Source: Glandiceps talaboti | Lineage: Eukaryota > Hemichordata > Enteropneusta > Spengelidae | NCBI RefSeq assembly: GCF_964340395.1 | Contig: NC_135557.1 | Location: 14,217,161 to 14,281,160 of the forward strand | Reading direction: 5' to 3' | Length of the DNA: 64,000 nt | Shown: positions 23,101 to 38,000 of the stretch, in pieces | Layout of the letters: each line of letters starts with the position of its first letter | Numbering within the stretch: position 1 is the first letter of the stretch | The notes under the pieces: model-generated | Told to the model about the DNA's origin: nothing | Database searches by the model: none | The model's input: only the letters and a program-made list of their open reading frames with translations | Position numbers and translations under genes: made by a program

Positions 23101-26041
23101 AGGGGTTTGCACGTTCTACTCAGGGGGATGGTTGTCACCTGACCGTACCATGTGTTCATACGTAAAACCCCACTCTGTCATTGATGGCGTTTAGTCTTTG
23201 TTCTATAAAATCACTCGTAATCAAAGCGGTCAAGATATCTTTCCATCGTTTCCTGACGAAAATATTACTTCAAATGTAATAAACACAAAACAAGGCTAAA
23301 TGTAGCAACATAGGTGACGTCCTCTCGCGCAATGCATTTTGGAACCGGAAAATCGATTATTTACAGGAGATAGATTTTACGATTTAGTACAGCGTTTTCC
23401 CCAGAGTATGACACAAAATTGTCCCTTTGGTGTCACGTAACAGCCAATCTGGGGATAACCATGCAGTGAGAAATGATTAGGAGATTTAGTGAGTTCTTTA
23501 TAAACTATGAACATGCATTGAAGAGAAAAGTGAGATGAGATAAGAGATGTGTTATTTTGACATGCAGATGATGAAGATAGTGACGACAGTACCTGTGTTG
23601 TAGCTAACGACAACACATGGATCCATGCATCTATATATTACACTAATTACAAAATATACATTTGTGTGTGTACAGTTTCTCATGGCCACTTTTTGTTACC
23701 AAGGAACTTCGTATCAGAATGGAACAGAATACATACTGGATAGAGAGAGTGATCTCAAAAGCAAACACACAAAGCATGTTGTCACAAAACCTGTAAGAAT
23801 CGAAAAAGGTTGGTTTTTTGTCCAGTATCTGTGCCCTGTGTGAAGAACTTTACACAACAAGGGAGAAATTTTGATAACATTTCCTTTTAGTTTCCTAGAT
23901 AATTTCACATTTTCTTCTGGCTTTGACCATGCCTCCCAGCTCCGGTACACATTATGTCCATCTTGAAAGAATATTTTTGTAATGTTTTTTTATGTGTTTG
24001 TGTTGATGAATGCAAGCTGAAAGATGTCCTTTTTTTAAGCATTCTATTTTTAGATATATGAACCAGTTCTAACTGGTTCACACTGGATCAGAATTCCTGT
24101 TCAGATGTGTGTCAATATGGCTGACTTCTGAAAATAGATATTATAGCTTGAGCAAGTGTAAACCAGTTCAGACCAGTTCAGACCAGTTCTTACTTCTGAC
24201 ATAATTTGGCGTGGACAGGAAACTCCTATCAATTGACAATCTTATCTGCCCATATTCCTCTGCATTATGTCAGTTACAAAGAAGTTGCCGTTACTGTGCT
24301 GTTGTTGCCATAGTTACCTGTCATTGTTATTTACGGAAATGTCTGGTTTAGCATTTCGCATGCTCATGGGCAACCTGTAAGTTGAAATTAATGGAAAGAA
24401 GTGAGGACACACACTTTTAACAAAATCAAGAAGCATGCACATGAGGAAAACATGACAAAAATTATAATCACAAATATTTAAGATTTTTGGAAACTTGCTG
24501 CATGAAAGTCACTGTGAACATGAATTTTTTAGTTGGTGAAAAATTTAGGGTGGCAATAGAAGAGAACAAGTGAGGAACAGTTTCATGATGTCTGTGTGAT
24601 TTGTTCTGTTGTACAAAATACTGACAGAGTTATTTACAGTGGAAGTGTGTTTTATCAAGAATCTACGATGATTTCCATGGCATGGTCTTTTCCTATACAC
24701 AGCAATCTGAGTAAAAGATAATTCTAACCAATTAGAAACATATCCAATAAAATTTATACAATCAATGAGTGAAGATTGGCTCATACCAGTTTGAAAACAA
24801 ATTCTTACATCAAATCAAACATGTTCAAACCAGTTCAATAGAGTTTGAAAACAAGTTATCACATCAAGTGAAATCAGTTTAGACTGGATCAATCCAGTTT
24901 GAAAACAAATTTAAATACCAATGAAACCAGTACAGACGGGTTCAGTCCAGTTTGACAACAAATTTAAATATCAAACCAGTTCAGACTGGTTCAATCCAGT
25001 TTGAAAACAAAATTTAAATACCAAACCGGATTGAAAACAAGCAAGTTATACCCAATCAAACCAGTTAAGAAAAGATGTTTTATAACAAATCAAACCAGTT
25101 CAGACCATTTCATCTGGTTCAAACTCACAAATTGCTGTGTATATGAAACAACACCATAACATACAGACAGCATGAATTGTATGGTAGTGCTGCTCTATGT
25201 ATGAAGAATTTTGAGAAAAAAACATTGTGCTCCAAACTGTCATGTCCACCACTCCACCTCCATCCTATATTACTCCTTAGATATCAAAAAGAAATACAAT
25301 ATTTATAAAAGGAAAATTAACGCTGAGACGTCTTTACGTTTTTGTCTCTGTTACATCTAGCTTCTTCTGAAATAGGTCAAAATGATTATTTTTTTGAAAA
25401 ATCACAACACACACCACAGCATTGTCACCGAGTCCTAAAGACTAATATTCAAATTATAAACTATAAGGTGTTATTTTCTTTTGCAAAAAATGACTTGTGG
25501 TATGAGAGTCGCCTTGAACCTACTAAAACCGAGACGTGCTCAACTGAGATTAGCACTAAAATGAACATAGATTTTTCATGCATTCCTGTGCTGTGGTTAG
25601 AGCAAGCCTAAACACATGTAATCTGTCTATTCAGTGGTTCTGTGACTACGCTACAATCATTCAATAACAGCATATATATAACAGAGTCACAGAACCGGCA
25701 TGTAGACAACTTAAACAGTATATTATATGCCTTAGTAATGAGTATTCAAAAAAATGTCATTTATTAGTTTGAACCCAGAGTCTATGAACATTCATTGTCG
25801 CAATATAATGTGCCTCCTTGGACAGACAGCTAAATGTCTAATTTAGGGAATGTTAAAACAGCACGCATGAATCATATATGTGTGTGACTCAAAGGTCCTT
25901 ACATGGAGGTTAATAACTACGTCTTTTATATACAATGTGAATAACTAATGAAGTGGCTACATGAAACGAGGGATGCGGTGTATTTCAATTACCTGCCATT
26001 TTTACCTTACTGTAAGGAAGGTTATATATTGGGGATAAACA

Positions 26042-26079
<38 letters not shown>

Positions 26080-29000
26080 ATCACAATTTTCTCAAAAAAG
26101 GCTGGCTTAACTCAAAAAAAATTTGGTTCATGTCTTACGTAGGGTAATGTATGAACTTGTTAGGTTTTGGTAAACATTCCATGAATATTAATGAGCAATT
26201 TATGTAATTAATGGTTTTCGGTAATTAGGCTATATCTTAAGAATGCACTCTTCGAGTATAATTTGGTACATACCTAGTGTTAATATTGTAAGGGAAAACT
26301 AGACATGATGGGTTGACAAAATAAAACATGAACTGACTAAATAAACAAGTGTTTACTGGGTGAAGAGTTCCTTTAGACTTCTTGTAACTTTTTGTACACT
26401 ATCACATGAATATCTTTCTGTTTAATCGGTACATTTTTAAAACAATTTGAAAATAAGATATGTTTCTTATAAAAGAGGTACATATTTGAAAAATAAGGTT
26501 ATACAAATGTAAGTTTAGTACTCAGAAGTGAAACCAATTCATCAAACTTTGAAGGTATGGTACAGAAGCCTAAAGAAAATTTTCCCCATAAAAACGATGA
26601 CCATTCTGGGATTTATAGAAGCACACAGCCAAAGGCCTGTAAGAGAAATTCTTTTGTTTTTATCCACAAATAATATTGCAACACTAGAGGGTGCTCTACA
26701 AGACAATGCACAACTTGCAGCCGCAAATGTAAAAATACAGACACCTGGAATATAACAATAATGTGCAAGCATGCATTGTACCATGAAAACAATACACATA
26801 CACCTAAATAGATCATAACATTTAGTGTGAAATGAGGCGGCTTTTTTTCAACAGACCTGCTTGTGGAGTAACGGAAGTCAATCATCTGACCATTTCTACC
26901 AAAGTAGTTGAGTTGGGGAAAGAAATGGAAGGCAGCAGCACACAACGAGAGATAGAATGTGAGTGATTGTAAACATGTTATAGTTTGTCACACACAAAGA
27001 CAATCACAGAACACACCAAAGGTAAAAATAAAAAAAAAGGACGAGAGAGAGAAACGGGAAGAGGGAGAAAAGCAAAAAAAAAGAAAACGTTAGTTTATAC
27101 TCGATAAACAAATTTGCTGAGGCGAAAACAAAAACAATTGTGTGTTTCCGATAACATGGCCTTAGAAAACAGTTTAGGTAGGTTGGTCAGGATTTCATTT
27201 TGTTTAACTTTTTAATTGTTTGAAAAATATTGCTTTGACCCAAAACCAAACGAAATGTCGGTCAGAATACCCCTTCTGTGATACTTTCATGAAATATGTA
27301 CAAACATGACTGGGGAAAGAAAACAGACGTACATGAATGTTAAGAAGACGAAGAATTTCTCATCTTTTTGTTTTTAAATGTTTTTAAAAATGTTCAGGGT
27401 CGGTGGCTTAAACTAGGGTCTGTTGGGTTATCAGAAACACACAATATGTTTTTATTTGGCCTAAGGTTTACTTGTACTGAATATACTCAATGTATCTAGA
27501 TTCTTAAAACTTAAAAGTTAAAGTAAACAGTCATTTGATGGCCGAGTGCAAGTGGGATGCACACAATACATTGTATACATGTAACTCTTGTTGTAACAGG
27601 AAATATACCCTGGCAATTAACTTAACTGCATGTTACTTTATTACATGAAGAGGACCAAAAAACAAGCTATTTACACCTAAATCAAACATATGATATATAC
27701 ATGTACATATGTCTATATGAGTATTTCCTAATTTGCTGACTATACATATTGCAAATCAGCTGTGCATGTGTGAAACCCTTTCTCAACTGCTGGACATATA
27801 TGGCTATTTATCGGGTATAAGGGTCCTAAAATTAAGTCTTCTACATCTTCCTACAATAGGGTATACCTTTACCAAAACCCCTATTTACAGACACGTCCCA
27901 AGTCTGACAGGACATGTGTAAAATCAGCTTTTGATTTCTCCCTGTCATGTCATACCTAAGTAACCATATTCTAGTCTCAATTATTCCAGACTGGTCGTAA
28001 TTTTTTTTTTAAAATGGAGTACAGATCTATAGCTACAAGTTTTTTTGGGGGGATGCACAGTTTCAAAACTTACACCTAGACTTTGTGTTTGGTCTTGTTT
28101 TCTGTTTGTCTGATATTAATTATATAATATATTAAGTTTACAAATCAAAAAGTGAAATCTCACGTGTGACTGACCACAAAATTTCACATAATTGCATAAC
28201 TCGGTGATTGCCAAAGTCATGATTAGAAATTTGTGAAAAGCACCAAACAGCAACTTTGCAAGCGTGTGTGTGTTTAGAAGAGGGTGTGGTGACAGAAATA
28301 TGGGAGGACTCGGAGGGGCTGGAAGAATAAGGTTATAGATAAATTGAAAGGTCACATCACTCGGTAACGGACTCCTTACCTGTTTTGACTGAGTTGTCTC
28401 TCTAGCGCATTTCGTGTTTCTTGACTTTTCTCAATTGGAATTTCTTCGGGAAACTCGTAGTTAGCAGCCCGTGATGCAGCCTCACTTCGACTTGACTCAT
28501 AGATGGATTTGGCGATCTCTTCATACTTTTCATCCATTGGAGTTGGTATGTGTTTTGGAAAGGTGCACGGCTTGGGTGAGAATGCTGCTGGAGGTGTGCC
28601 TGTCAACATGATCAAAATAAACATAAATTAAAACAAATTTCGTATTCATTTTAACACACTCAATATGAAGTGTTAGTCTGAATTTAAGATATATCTTTGG
28701 TGTAATGAATCCTCGTAAGCCATAGTCTCTTTTCCAGCACCACCCAAGATGAAGTGCCATGGAAGAAATATCAGCTCTGGTTGCGAGAACACTGTAGTGT
28801 TTCTTCTGATACCATACCTCCGGAAAAATTTCTCACAAAGCACTTCAGATAGCATATGGTCAATTTTCTGGTTCTGAATCCAAAATGCATATTACAAGAG
28901 ATGATGTACCCTATGTTGTTCACTTAGGCGTGTTTTATCTTGATGAAATTCAAAATAATAATTTCATCATGAAATGATCGACAGACATGTTGACCTCTCT

Positions 29001-32000
29001 AATTGTGAGTGATTTTTATATTAGAACAAAGACTAACCATCTTTGATTACAGAAAAGGAGTCCGGTAAACCTGGAGTTATTTGATGAAATAAATTATACA
29101 AATATACACATGTCCCAGTTACAGCTAGGTTCAGGCTACGGCATAACAGCCATATATTTGCTGATGAATGTGTTCGACCTGACACATCAAAGTTTTTATA
29201 TTACATGTGTATGACACAACATGATATATTGGCAGTATTCAAATTTCTCTCTTTTCAAACTCTTTCAAGGATAATTACTGTTAATTTGGATATCTCCTGA
29301 GGAAAGTAATCCCCTCCAAGTAGAATAGCAACAATTCCATACTAAATTTAGGTTAAAAGATAAAAATAAAACTGTATTTGACATAATGATGTTGATAGAA
29401 ATGTTACCAACATAGAACTAATAGAAGCCATCAACCATTCTGTATGTACAGTTGTAATGTTTCTGAAGCCCTTTGTTACATTCATTAATTAAAAATAAAA
29501 TTCTTGTGTGTTCTTTCCTCAGAAGTAACAAATTTACCCAAGTTCTCACAGTCCTTTCACTAAATGTACCATTTGATGCCTTCTACATGTATATTGTATT
29601 ATGTTACATGTACTGTATGTAATAACACTAGCTAGCCTATCTTACTTACTATTCAAATATACATGTACATGCATGGTGATCAATTCTGGTGAATGACACT
29701 GATGATTGTCATGGCTGTGGGCTAGCATAATTAATTAAAATACAAGTGTGAAATAAAATTGTACATTTCAGCCAGGCCTTTCATTGGGGTTCCCTCCATA
29801 ACATACACACGTACACATGCACACACACATGCACACATACACACATGCATACATACACACAAATATATACATGTATACACATACACATGTGACATACACA
29901 TACAAATGTACACATATGCATGCACACACACACACATACACACACATACACACACATACATACATACACATACATACATACACACACATACATACACATA
30001 CACACACACACACATACACACACACACACACACAAACATACACATACACATACACATACACATGCACATACACATACACATACACATGATACACATACAT
30101 GTATATTAATAATTATTGCACAAGACATTAAATTATACATTTCAGCCAAGTCTTTCATCAGGGTTCCCTCCATAATGTGTATACATACAATGTAATATGT
30201 ACATTTGAAATTTGGGTACATTTCACTTGAAATTAGGGTATGTGTACATTTCATTTGAAATTAGGGTACATGTACATTTCATTTGAAATTAGGGTACATG
30301 TACATTTCATTTGAAACTAGGGTACATGTACATCTCATCAGTATTCCCAGCTGCACATTTTCCAGGGTTCTTGTATTGATATTTGCATAAATCTATCTAT
30401 CAATGATTCATTAATGAGTTCAATGCACTATGGTATATGTAATACATGTGTATTGATAATGTACACACTATACATGTTCTACATGTTAAAATCATTGGAC
30501 CTCAAGTTACACATATAAATTTACTGTTTTTCCCTTCAACTTGGCTTTTTACACTTCCTTGTTTTCTTCATGAAATGCTTGTGTAACATACAAATTTAGA
30601 CTACATGTATATATTTTTGGACATAATTATTGCTACATATTTCAAAGGCACTTACAGTATTCTATGTACTGATAGTGTTTCCTTCTACTGATAGCCAAAT
30701 TGTTTTGTTGTGAGTCAAAGTGAGAAAAACTGGGATATCTTGTGAGTCATCATCATATAGCAAGAGATAGGGGAAAACTAAATTTTGGTGCAACGCTAGA
30801 AAGTGTGTGTGTCAGTGGTGTGTCAAATTGGCTTAGAGGGCAGACTGGTGATAGAAGCATACTTAACCATCACTAGCGTAATATTGGATATAACTTAACT
30901 GATATTTTAGGATCCCATGACATAATTCATTATACACAATAATAAAATACGGAGGAAATCTCTACTAGGTGATCAATGTGTTCTAACAATTACAGACAAT
31001 AATTGAAGGCATGCATTGGAAGGGATTGAAGGGATGCATAAATGGCTGGATGGATAAATGAATAAATGACAGGATAGGTAGATGAATGAATGGATGGATG
31101 GATGGATGGATGGATGTATGTATGTATGTATGTATGTATTATGTATGTATGTATGTATGAATGAATGAATGAATGAATGAATGAATGAATGAACGGATGG
31201 ATGGATGGATGGATGGATGGATGGATGGATGTATGGATGTATGAATGAATGAATGGATGGAATGAATGAATGAATGAATGAATGAATACATGAATGAATG
31301 AATGAATGAATGGATGGAAGGATGGATGGACGAATGAATGAATTAATGGATGGATGGATGGATGGATGGATGGATGAATGAATGAATGAATGAATGAATG
31401 AATGAAAGGGTGGATGGATGGATGGATGGGTGAGTGGATGAACCAATGAATGAATGAATGAACGAATGAATGAATAAATGAATGAATGGATGGTCCTATG
31501 AATAAATGAATAATTTGAATAAACAAATGTCATTCACCCTGCTTACAGTACATGGGCATAAAATCTCTTCTACCATGTATGTCATGTATACATCATGTAT
31601 AAATTTATCTACATGTTACAGTCCTATTACAATACTTGCTGCTGGTAATATAATAGAAGGGAAACCAAAAATATAATATATTTTTTTGGTGCACATTATA
31701 CATGTACAAATGTACTATGATGTAGTTATGTACATGTGTGGCCAGTCATGTATTACAGGTTACAGTACATATGACTATTTCTATTCACAGTCAAAAAATA
31801 TTTCAGAAAATTAACCCAAAATTTTCCATGAAATGTTGTACGACAAAAAGCCCATTTTTGGTAGATGTACACTGATAAAGATCTTAAAAGACATAATGTA
31901 ACAAATATCTCAAATTTGTTTCCAAAAAATTTGAGTTTTTAATCCATGACTTAAAAAAAATTCTCCATAAAGATAAAACTAGTCTATGGACATTTTATTG

Positions 32001-35000
32001 TTTTCAGCAGATTTTTAAATTGTAACAAAGAAATCAACCAAGTTAGAAATAATTTGTATAAAAACACCTGACATTTTTTTAGATTAGAATTCTTCTACTA
32101 TGTCAACAACCATCCATGCTGCCATGTGGACAGTCAAGTAGATATTGCATAATCATCAAATTTCATCAACCCATTTAGATGTTACATTCTATACAGCCTA
32201 CCCTGCAAACAATAAATTGTCATTTTGGATTCCAGTAGATTCTGTGCATGTTTAGATATTACATCCTCTCTTCCCGTAATCTCCTTCCATCTACATTAAA
32301 ATTTCAGTTCACAAAGAATCTCTGATCAAAACACTGATGTGTAACAACACGGCTCTCACAAATTAAAATCAGTTACACAGAACACATACACATCTCAGAT
32401 TATCACACAAAAAACATGACAGACGTTGAACTAAAAAACCCAGCTCACCTCAAAATTACGTTCAGCCTCAGATTGTCAATATTTTACTGCATCTCTTTCC
32501 TAGATATTATCAATTTCCTGATTTTGAAGGGATGGCACTAAATATCGGTAATATTTTTAAGTGGTTGACAAAACATTTACCCTTGTTTCCTCACAGCTGT
32601 ACTACTATCATTAATTCAATATTCTAATTAGCATAATTTCTATCACTGCTATGTTAATGAGGTCAGTTCTACTTTGTTGTAGGGGTGGAAGCATTGTGAT
32701 TTTGAGGGACACTATGCAGCAGTGAGCATTTTTTTTGCTATTTCTTTCAGAACTACATATACACCTTTGAAGGATTTGGTTTTCTAGTATCAAGTATAAA
32801 TTACACCCTAAAAATAGTTTCAACCTTTTATAGGGGTAAATTATTAACTATCTGCACACTGCAAGTGGTTCTTACTTAGATCACCTCACCTAGGGTGATG
32901 TCAATACAAACAGAGTAGAATGACACCAGTCCCTTGAAAGATTTTTTTTGTCTCTACGTTCAAATGTTTTGACTTTGTAATTCATTTCAAGTTAAATGTG
33001 GTCAATGTTTTTACATATTTTTCCCCAGTTGTTAGTAGTCCCCCAAAGAATATATGTGATATCACCACTGTTTCACAATCATTCACTCAGGTAACTATTT
33101 GACACACACACAAAAAAACGAACACGATTATTTTTCAAAATATTCATATAATAAAGATTGAAAAAAGTCTACAGACTTGAGTAAGTCTAGTTACACAACT
33201 AAGTTGACTGGGGGCACACTCATGATCCAAATTTAGCCCAAGGACTTTTAAGCCACTCAGAAACAAACAACACCCATGAGGCTTGAATTGACAACTTGCA
33301 AGATTCCAAGCTAGTAACTCTAACATTAGTTTGTCTGCCAACGTGGTCTTTAACAAAACCACAAGTGTAAATCATAATGATACCGTATACAAGCTAGATT
33401 ACTCTAACATTTGACCATCATGACTCCATTTTGCCAGGTACCCTAGCAATCTCAAGGCACTTGGGTATTTCCATCTAGATTACAGGAGAGGTAGCTATAG
33501 CTACAAACAATCTTACAATGGTTTCACGGTCATCCACCCTCTACAAGTGTATAGAGGCGCCATGTCTCCTCACATATTATGGTATCCAGGTGAAACAATA
33601 ACCATGTACAAAGCAGCCACTCAAACCTTGATACAACAGAAAGTTGACACCACCCATTCAGATAATGTCACCATCCCCTATATCATCTCAATATAGATAA
33701 ATGTACACCTACAGTTCTATGCAAATATTGAAGGTCAAAGGTCAACATCATTATCTTAATCCTGGTGTCTTGTAGATCTAGAACCAGTTATGTTGACAAG
33801 ATAATCTGATATACTGTGTCTTTCTGCCCTGAAGGTTAGACTGACAGATTCTTTGCAGTGCATGTCCACTTCTTATTGAGCGATAAAATACATGCAGTGG
33901 AGAGAAGGAAAGTTGGTTGAGTTCGGCACTCAAACTCAGGATCGCCAGAACAGTGAACAGGAGATCGATGTCAGTACTACCATTCTTGGGATTATCGGAT
34001 CCAGATCAATGTACCACTTTCCTCTCTGTTCTCTTTGTTGGGAAGCAACACAAATCCACTATCATGAACCACACCCTCTTTTACGGCACCGTCCAAAATG
34101 CATTTCACAGCGTAGTGGAAAAAAGAACAGCTTTGGTTTGCGGGAACACACAAACCACAAGCTAACCAGTGATAACCAGTGATAACCAGTGGGTATACAA
34201 TGTAGCTATGAGTATGAATCTCATTCTACTAGCATGGCACTCTTTCCATTTCAACACATTAGAATTGTATGACCATTCTAGGGTCATATTTACTACACAT
34301 TAACATGTAGACTCTTTCACAGTCCTCAGAGCATCACATCGAGCTGTATTGTATGTACCGATATCTACTGCATAATATTGTACTGTGGGCCCACATCAAC
34401 TACATTGGGCTAATCATTTGTTGACGACGTGTTACTGCAATATGCCCCAAGTTATTGCAATAAGATAGAGCATCGCAGTCACACGTCAACAAATGATTAG
34501 CCCTATGTAGTCAATGAGGGCCTACAGTACGATGTGGTAGATCTCTAGTAAATACAAAACAGCTAATAGTGATGCTCCCAAGGACTGTGAGAGAGTCTAA
34601 TCTTAAATCAACATCTTGCATAGAGAGATTATATATACTTGTTCAACACACTAGTCTAAAAGTAGGACTGCTAATCATTTCAGGTTCACAGTCTTTCAAT
34701 TTTCAAGATTTCAGATTCTCAGACTCAGAGGACTTTTCAAGATCAATGTTTGACATTTTTTAGATTAACAAACTTCTTTGGTATGTCAATTTCTCAAGGC
34801 TTTTCTTAGTTAACTTGTGGTCATTGTCCAAGACTTATACAACAAAGGTCAACGTATTATGCCATTGCAAGGTCACACAAGAATGTACAGTAGTCCCTAG
34901 TCATAATACACAATACAAATTTAGTTCACACTACACATACAATAACAGGATCCTTGTTGTACCATTGTGCCATTGTTTGGCTACAAAAATGCTAACTCAC

Positions 35001-38000
35001 ATAATATGTACCTGCATCTCTTGTTTACAACTCTAACTGACCCTTTGTAAGTCATTGTAAATATTAAAGTCAGGTTGTTATTTTTATGTAGTGTAAAATT
35101 AAACACCTGTACATGTATGTAAACACTGTGACTTTCACTGACATTCAGTTGATATACACTTAAAGGACAATGGTTCAATCCCAGGTCACTGCTTGATCTT
35201 AGATTACATGGGATCATTTGCTTTTTTCTGGTCCATCATTTTCTTCTCTGCCAAAAAACAGATTTTCACAAGTAGTAACAGTGGTGACTTAGATTTGTAT
35301 TCTTACAAATATGTATCAGAAGTGGGCTATTATCCTATTGTCCATCAGACAGTACAAAAATTTATTCAAGTAAAAATAAACAATTTTTGTAAACTTTGAA
35401 ACTTTACTGACATCCATGCAGGTACAAGTGATCACCCATTGTCCACCTAGTCTGAATGCCAAACTGTGGTTTCTAAACCAAATGTGAATGGACATTTAAT
35501 GGTAACGATCAGTGTGTCCTCTAAGCATACATGATGCACCACTGATGCACACAATTTCTAGTGACACACCAAAATTTGGTGTTCCCCTATCTCTTACTAT
35601 GTGGTGACTCACAATTGAAGAAATGCCAGTTTTCTCGTTTTGATTCACAACAGTAAAATATGGCTATTATTAGAACCCAGGCAAATTTATTTCATACTTG
35701 ACACACACAATTTCTAGTGATGCACCAAAATTTGGTGTTCCCCTATCTCTTTCTATGTGGTGACTCACAAGAAATGCCAGTTTTTATCATTTTGACTCAC
35801 AACAACAAAATTTGGCTATCATCAGCGGGCACACTGGTAGCAATACTGGATAGGAACTAGACTATTGTCCACCAGACTACAAAAGTTTTATTATTGAGTA
35901 AAAGAAAAACTTTGTGTCAGAATATTGTTTTTACATCTGGGTGATTTTGTAGCAGAGTCCCCAGCAATGAGGGTCTGGGTAACCAGGGACTAAGTCAGGC
36001 CTTGACATACTTGTACCATAATCTACCCTAAGGTACACAACAATGGTATGTGATGTCGACACAGTGTTGTTTATGACAAATCACAACTGAAGAGGTTAAC
36101 ATCTGAATTGACCTATTAACCTCCGATACAAACTACCTACCAGGGTCCTATTGTGCTGATGTAGTCAACAACAGGAATGAAACACACAAAATAAATATAC
36201 AATAATTCAATATTATCAATTTTCTGTCATCTTTTAGGCTCAAACTAACTTATTTTAGAGATAAATCAAAGAATTTGCCCTGGTTTAATAGTCAATGTAA
36301 ACAAAATCCAATCATTGGAAAAAAAATTTCAATAGATTTAAAAGATAAATTTTCAAAAAATATTTTTGTTATTGTCAAATTATTGAGAGCATGTTATCGT
36401 AATGACAAACTGATAATGTTAAAGATTGATAATTATAGTATGGCTGGATATTTTGTTTTGCTCTTTTTAGACTAAATGTTTTTAAAACTGCTAACTTTAT
36501 CGTGTATTTTTCTAAAATTTGTTTTCTATGGTAATAATCGGTTCTTGTACAATGACCAAAGGTTCTTACGAGTAACATTTTGTCTGTTCAGGTCGACAAG
36601 TTTTGTCAAACTGTCTGTTTTTTAAAACAACATCTCTTTATCTTATTGTAAAAATTGTATCTCTCTTGCCTAATTTTAATTATGGAAGAGGTACTTCAAA
36701 CAAAAGTAAATGCTACTCAGGGCTTGAAATTAACTTTTTTTCTTTGGTAGTCCTAGTGGGCTACCAATTTCAGAAATTAGTCCAAGTGTGACCTGTAGTC
36801 CCATATTCCTGAACTGAAAACAGATTTCCTCTATTGGAAATAGTTGTATTATTAACATACTTTCATGTCCATAAATCTTCCATCCTCATCACATAATCAG
36901 TGGTTGCATGAGTGGGCTACCGGCTGCAAATTATGACAGCCCCATGACAAGAATTGGTAGTCTGTGGAGATGGGACTACTGGTAATTTTGAACCCTGTTA
37001 CTCACTACCAACCCCAAAGACAACATATTCAGTGTATATTTACATGTAATAGTACAATATGTGCAATTTTGCATTAAATCCGATATGAAATGGTTACACA
37101 ATTCTTGGTCGTCAAGTGAGTCAAATTTTAGCTATGTTCTCGTGCAAATTAATATACACACATGTACTATGTGTAACACTATCCTACAGGAAGTGAGGAA
37201 CAAACTTTATCATCAGTATCAAATATTTCTGACATTAATTTTAGTACTAAAAGTAATCTTCACTATTAGGATCCTATAACACACCAGGTCAATACACTAT
37301 AGTCGTCAGCATCGCTCATCAGATATTTACCAAATTTTAAAGTAACATATTTTTGATTCCTATCACATCATTCAACATGCTTGACTTGTTACTTGTTTTG
37401 TCAATAATCCATTCTCATAAGTCAGAGCATAGTTTTTCACTGACTGAATGAAAAATAATAGCCCTGCTCCCATGTGGAATTAGTCATATTCCTGACGACT
37501 GTGTTCCGATTTTATACAAATGTACTATCTATGGTATCTTCACACAGTACGTCTAGTCAATCTCGTTACTCTTGCACAGAATTTTGTGCTCTACAGCATT
37601 CATATAAACATGACGACATGGATTTCAGTTTAATGTAGACTGAAGGTGCAGTTCAGTTGGATGTTTGCATATCATATCAGTCCAGCTGTATCAATGACTG
37701 ATTTATATTGAATTGGTTTGAAACCACTCCAATGAGACGGATTCAACTAAATCAGTTTGAAACCGGTTTATCGATTCAAATTCTTTGCAAAGTTTTTTCA
37801 TGGGGACTGCAACAGATTTTGAACCGATTCAACAGACAGTATGAATCGGTGTTGAATCAATTCAGGTGGGAACAGGGCTAGTGATATATGGTGTATCTTG
37901 GAAGGTGCTGTAAAGAGAGACTTTTTGGTTTTTAACTATGATGGAATAATCCAGGTCAGAGACTTGCCATTGGTCACTATCATAGTATTATACTCACACT

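Larger units (their letters stand above)
21940..28379 (-). other. Long AMPD intron with candidate cassette exon
   Basis: AT-rich intron sequence. Apart from the 57-bp exon at 24318-24374 and the CCAGTTCAGA repeat, I see only a TCTG run (26043-26078) and a small inverted repeat GGTTCTGTGACT / AGTCACAGAACC at 25636-25695. No other exon with compatible phase was found. Confidence 0.6.

Noticed and set aside
26613-26945. Minus-strand frame ending [13 protein letters not shown] before a weak GTCTGT donor, phase-compatible with downstream AMPD exons
   Set aside because: Donor is poor and the segment shows no AMPD similarity; a third alternative first exon cannot be supported.
28673-28855. 60-codon minus-strand frame just upstream of AMPD exon 2
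   Set aside because: No splice framing that fits AMPD phases and no recognisable family; probably repeat-derived.
29731-30254. His/Thr and Val/Cys repeat proteins
   Set aside because: CA-repeat artefacts on both strands.
30973-31533. Ile/His/Ser/Phe repeat proteins of 178-186 codons
   Set aside because: ATGG/ATGA microsatellite read on the minus strand.
33892-34182. Two overlapping plus-strand frames in slightly more GC-rich sequence
   Set aside because: Both are short, unlike any domain I know, and differ in frame over the same bases; more likely a dispersed repeat. Kept as unexplained.
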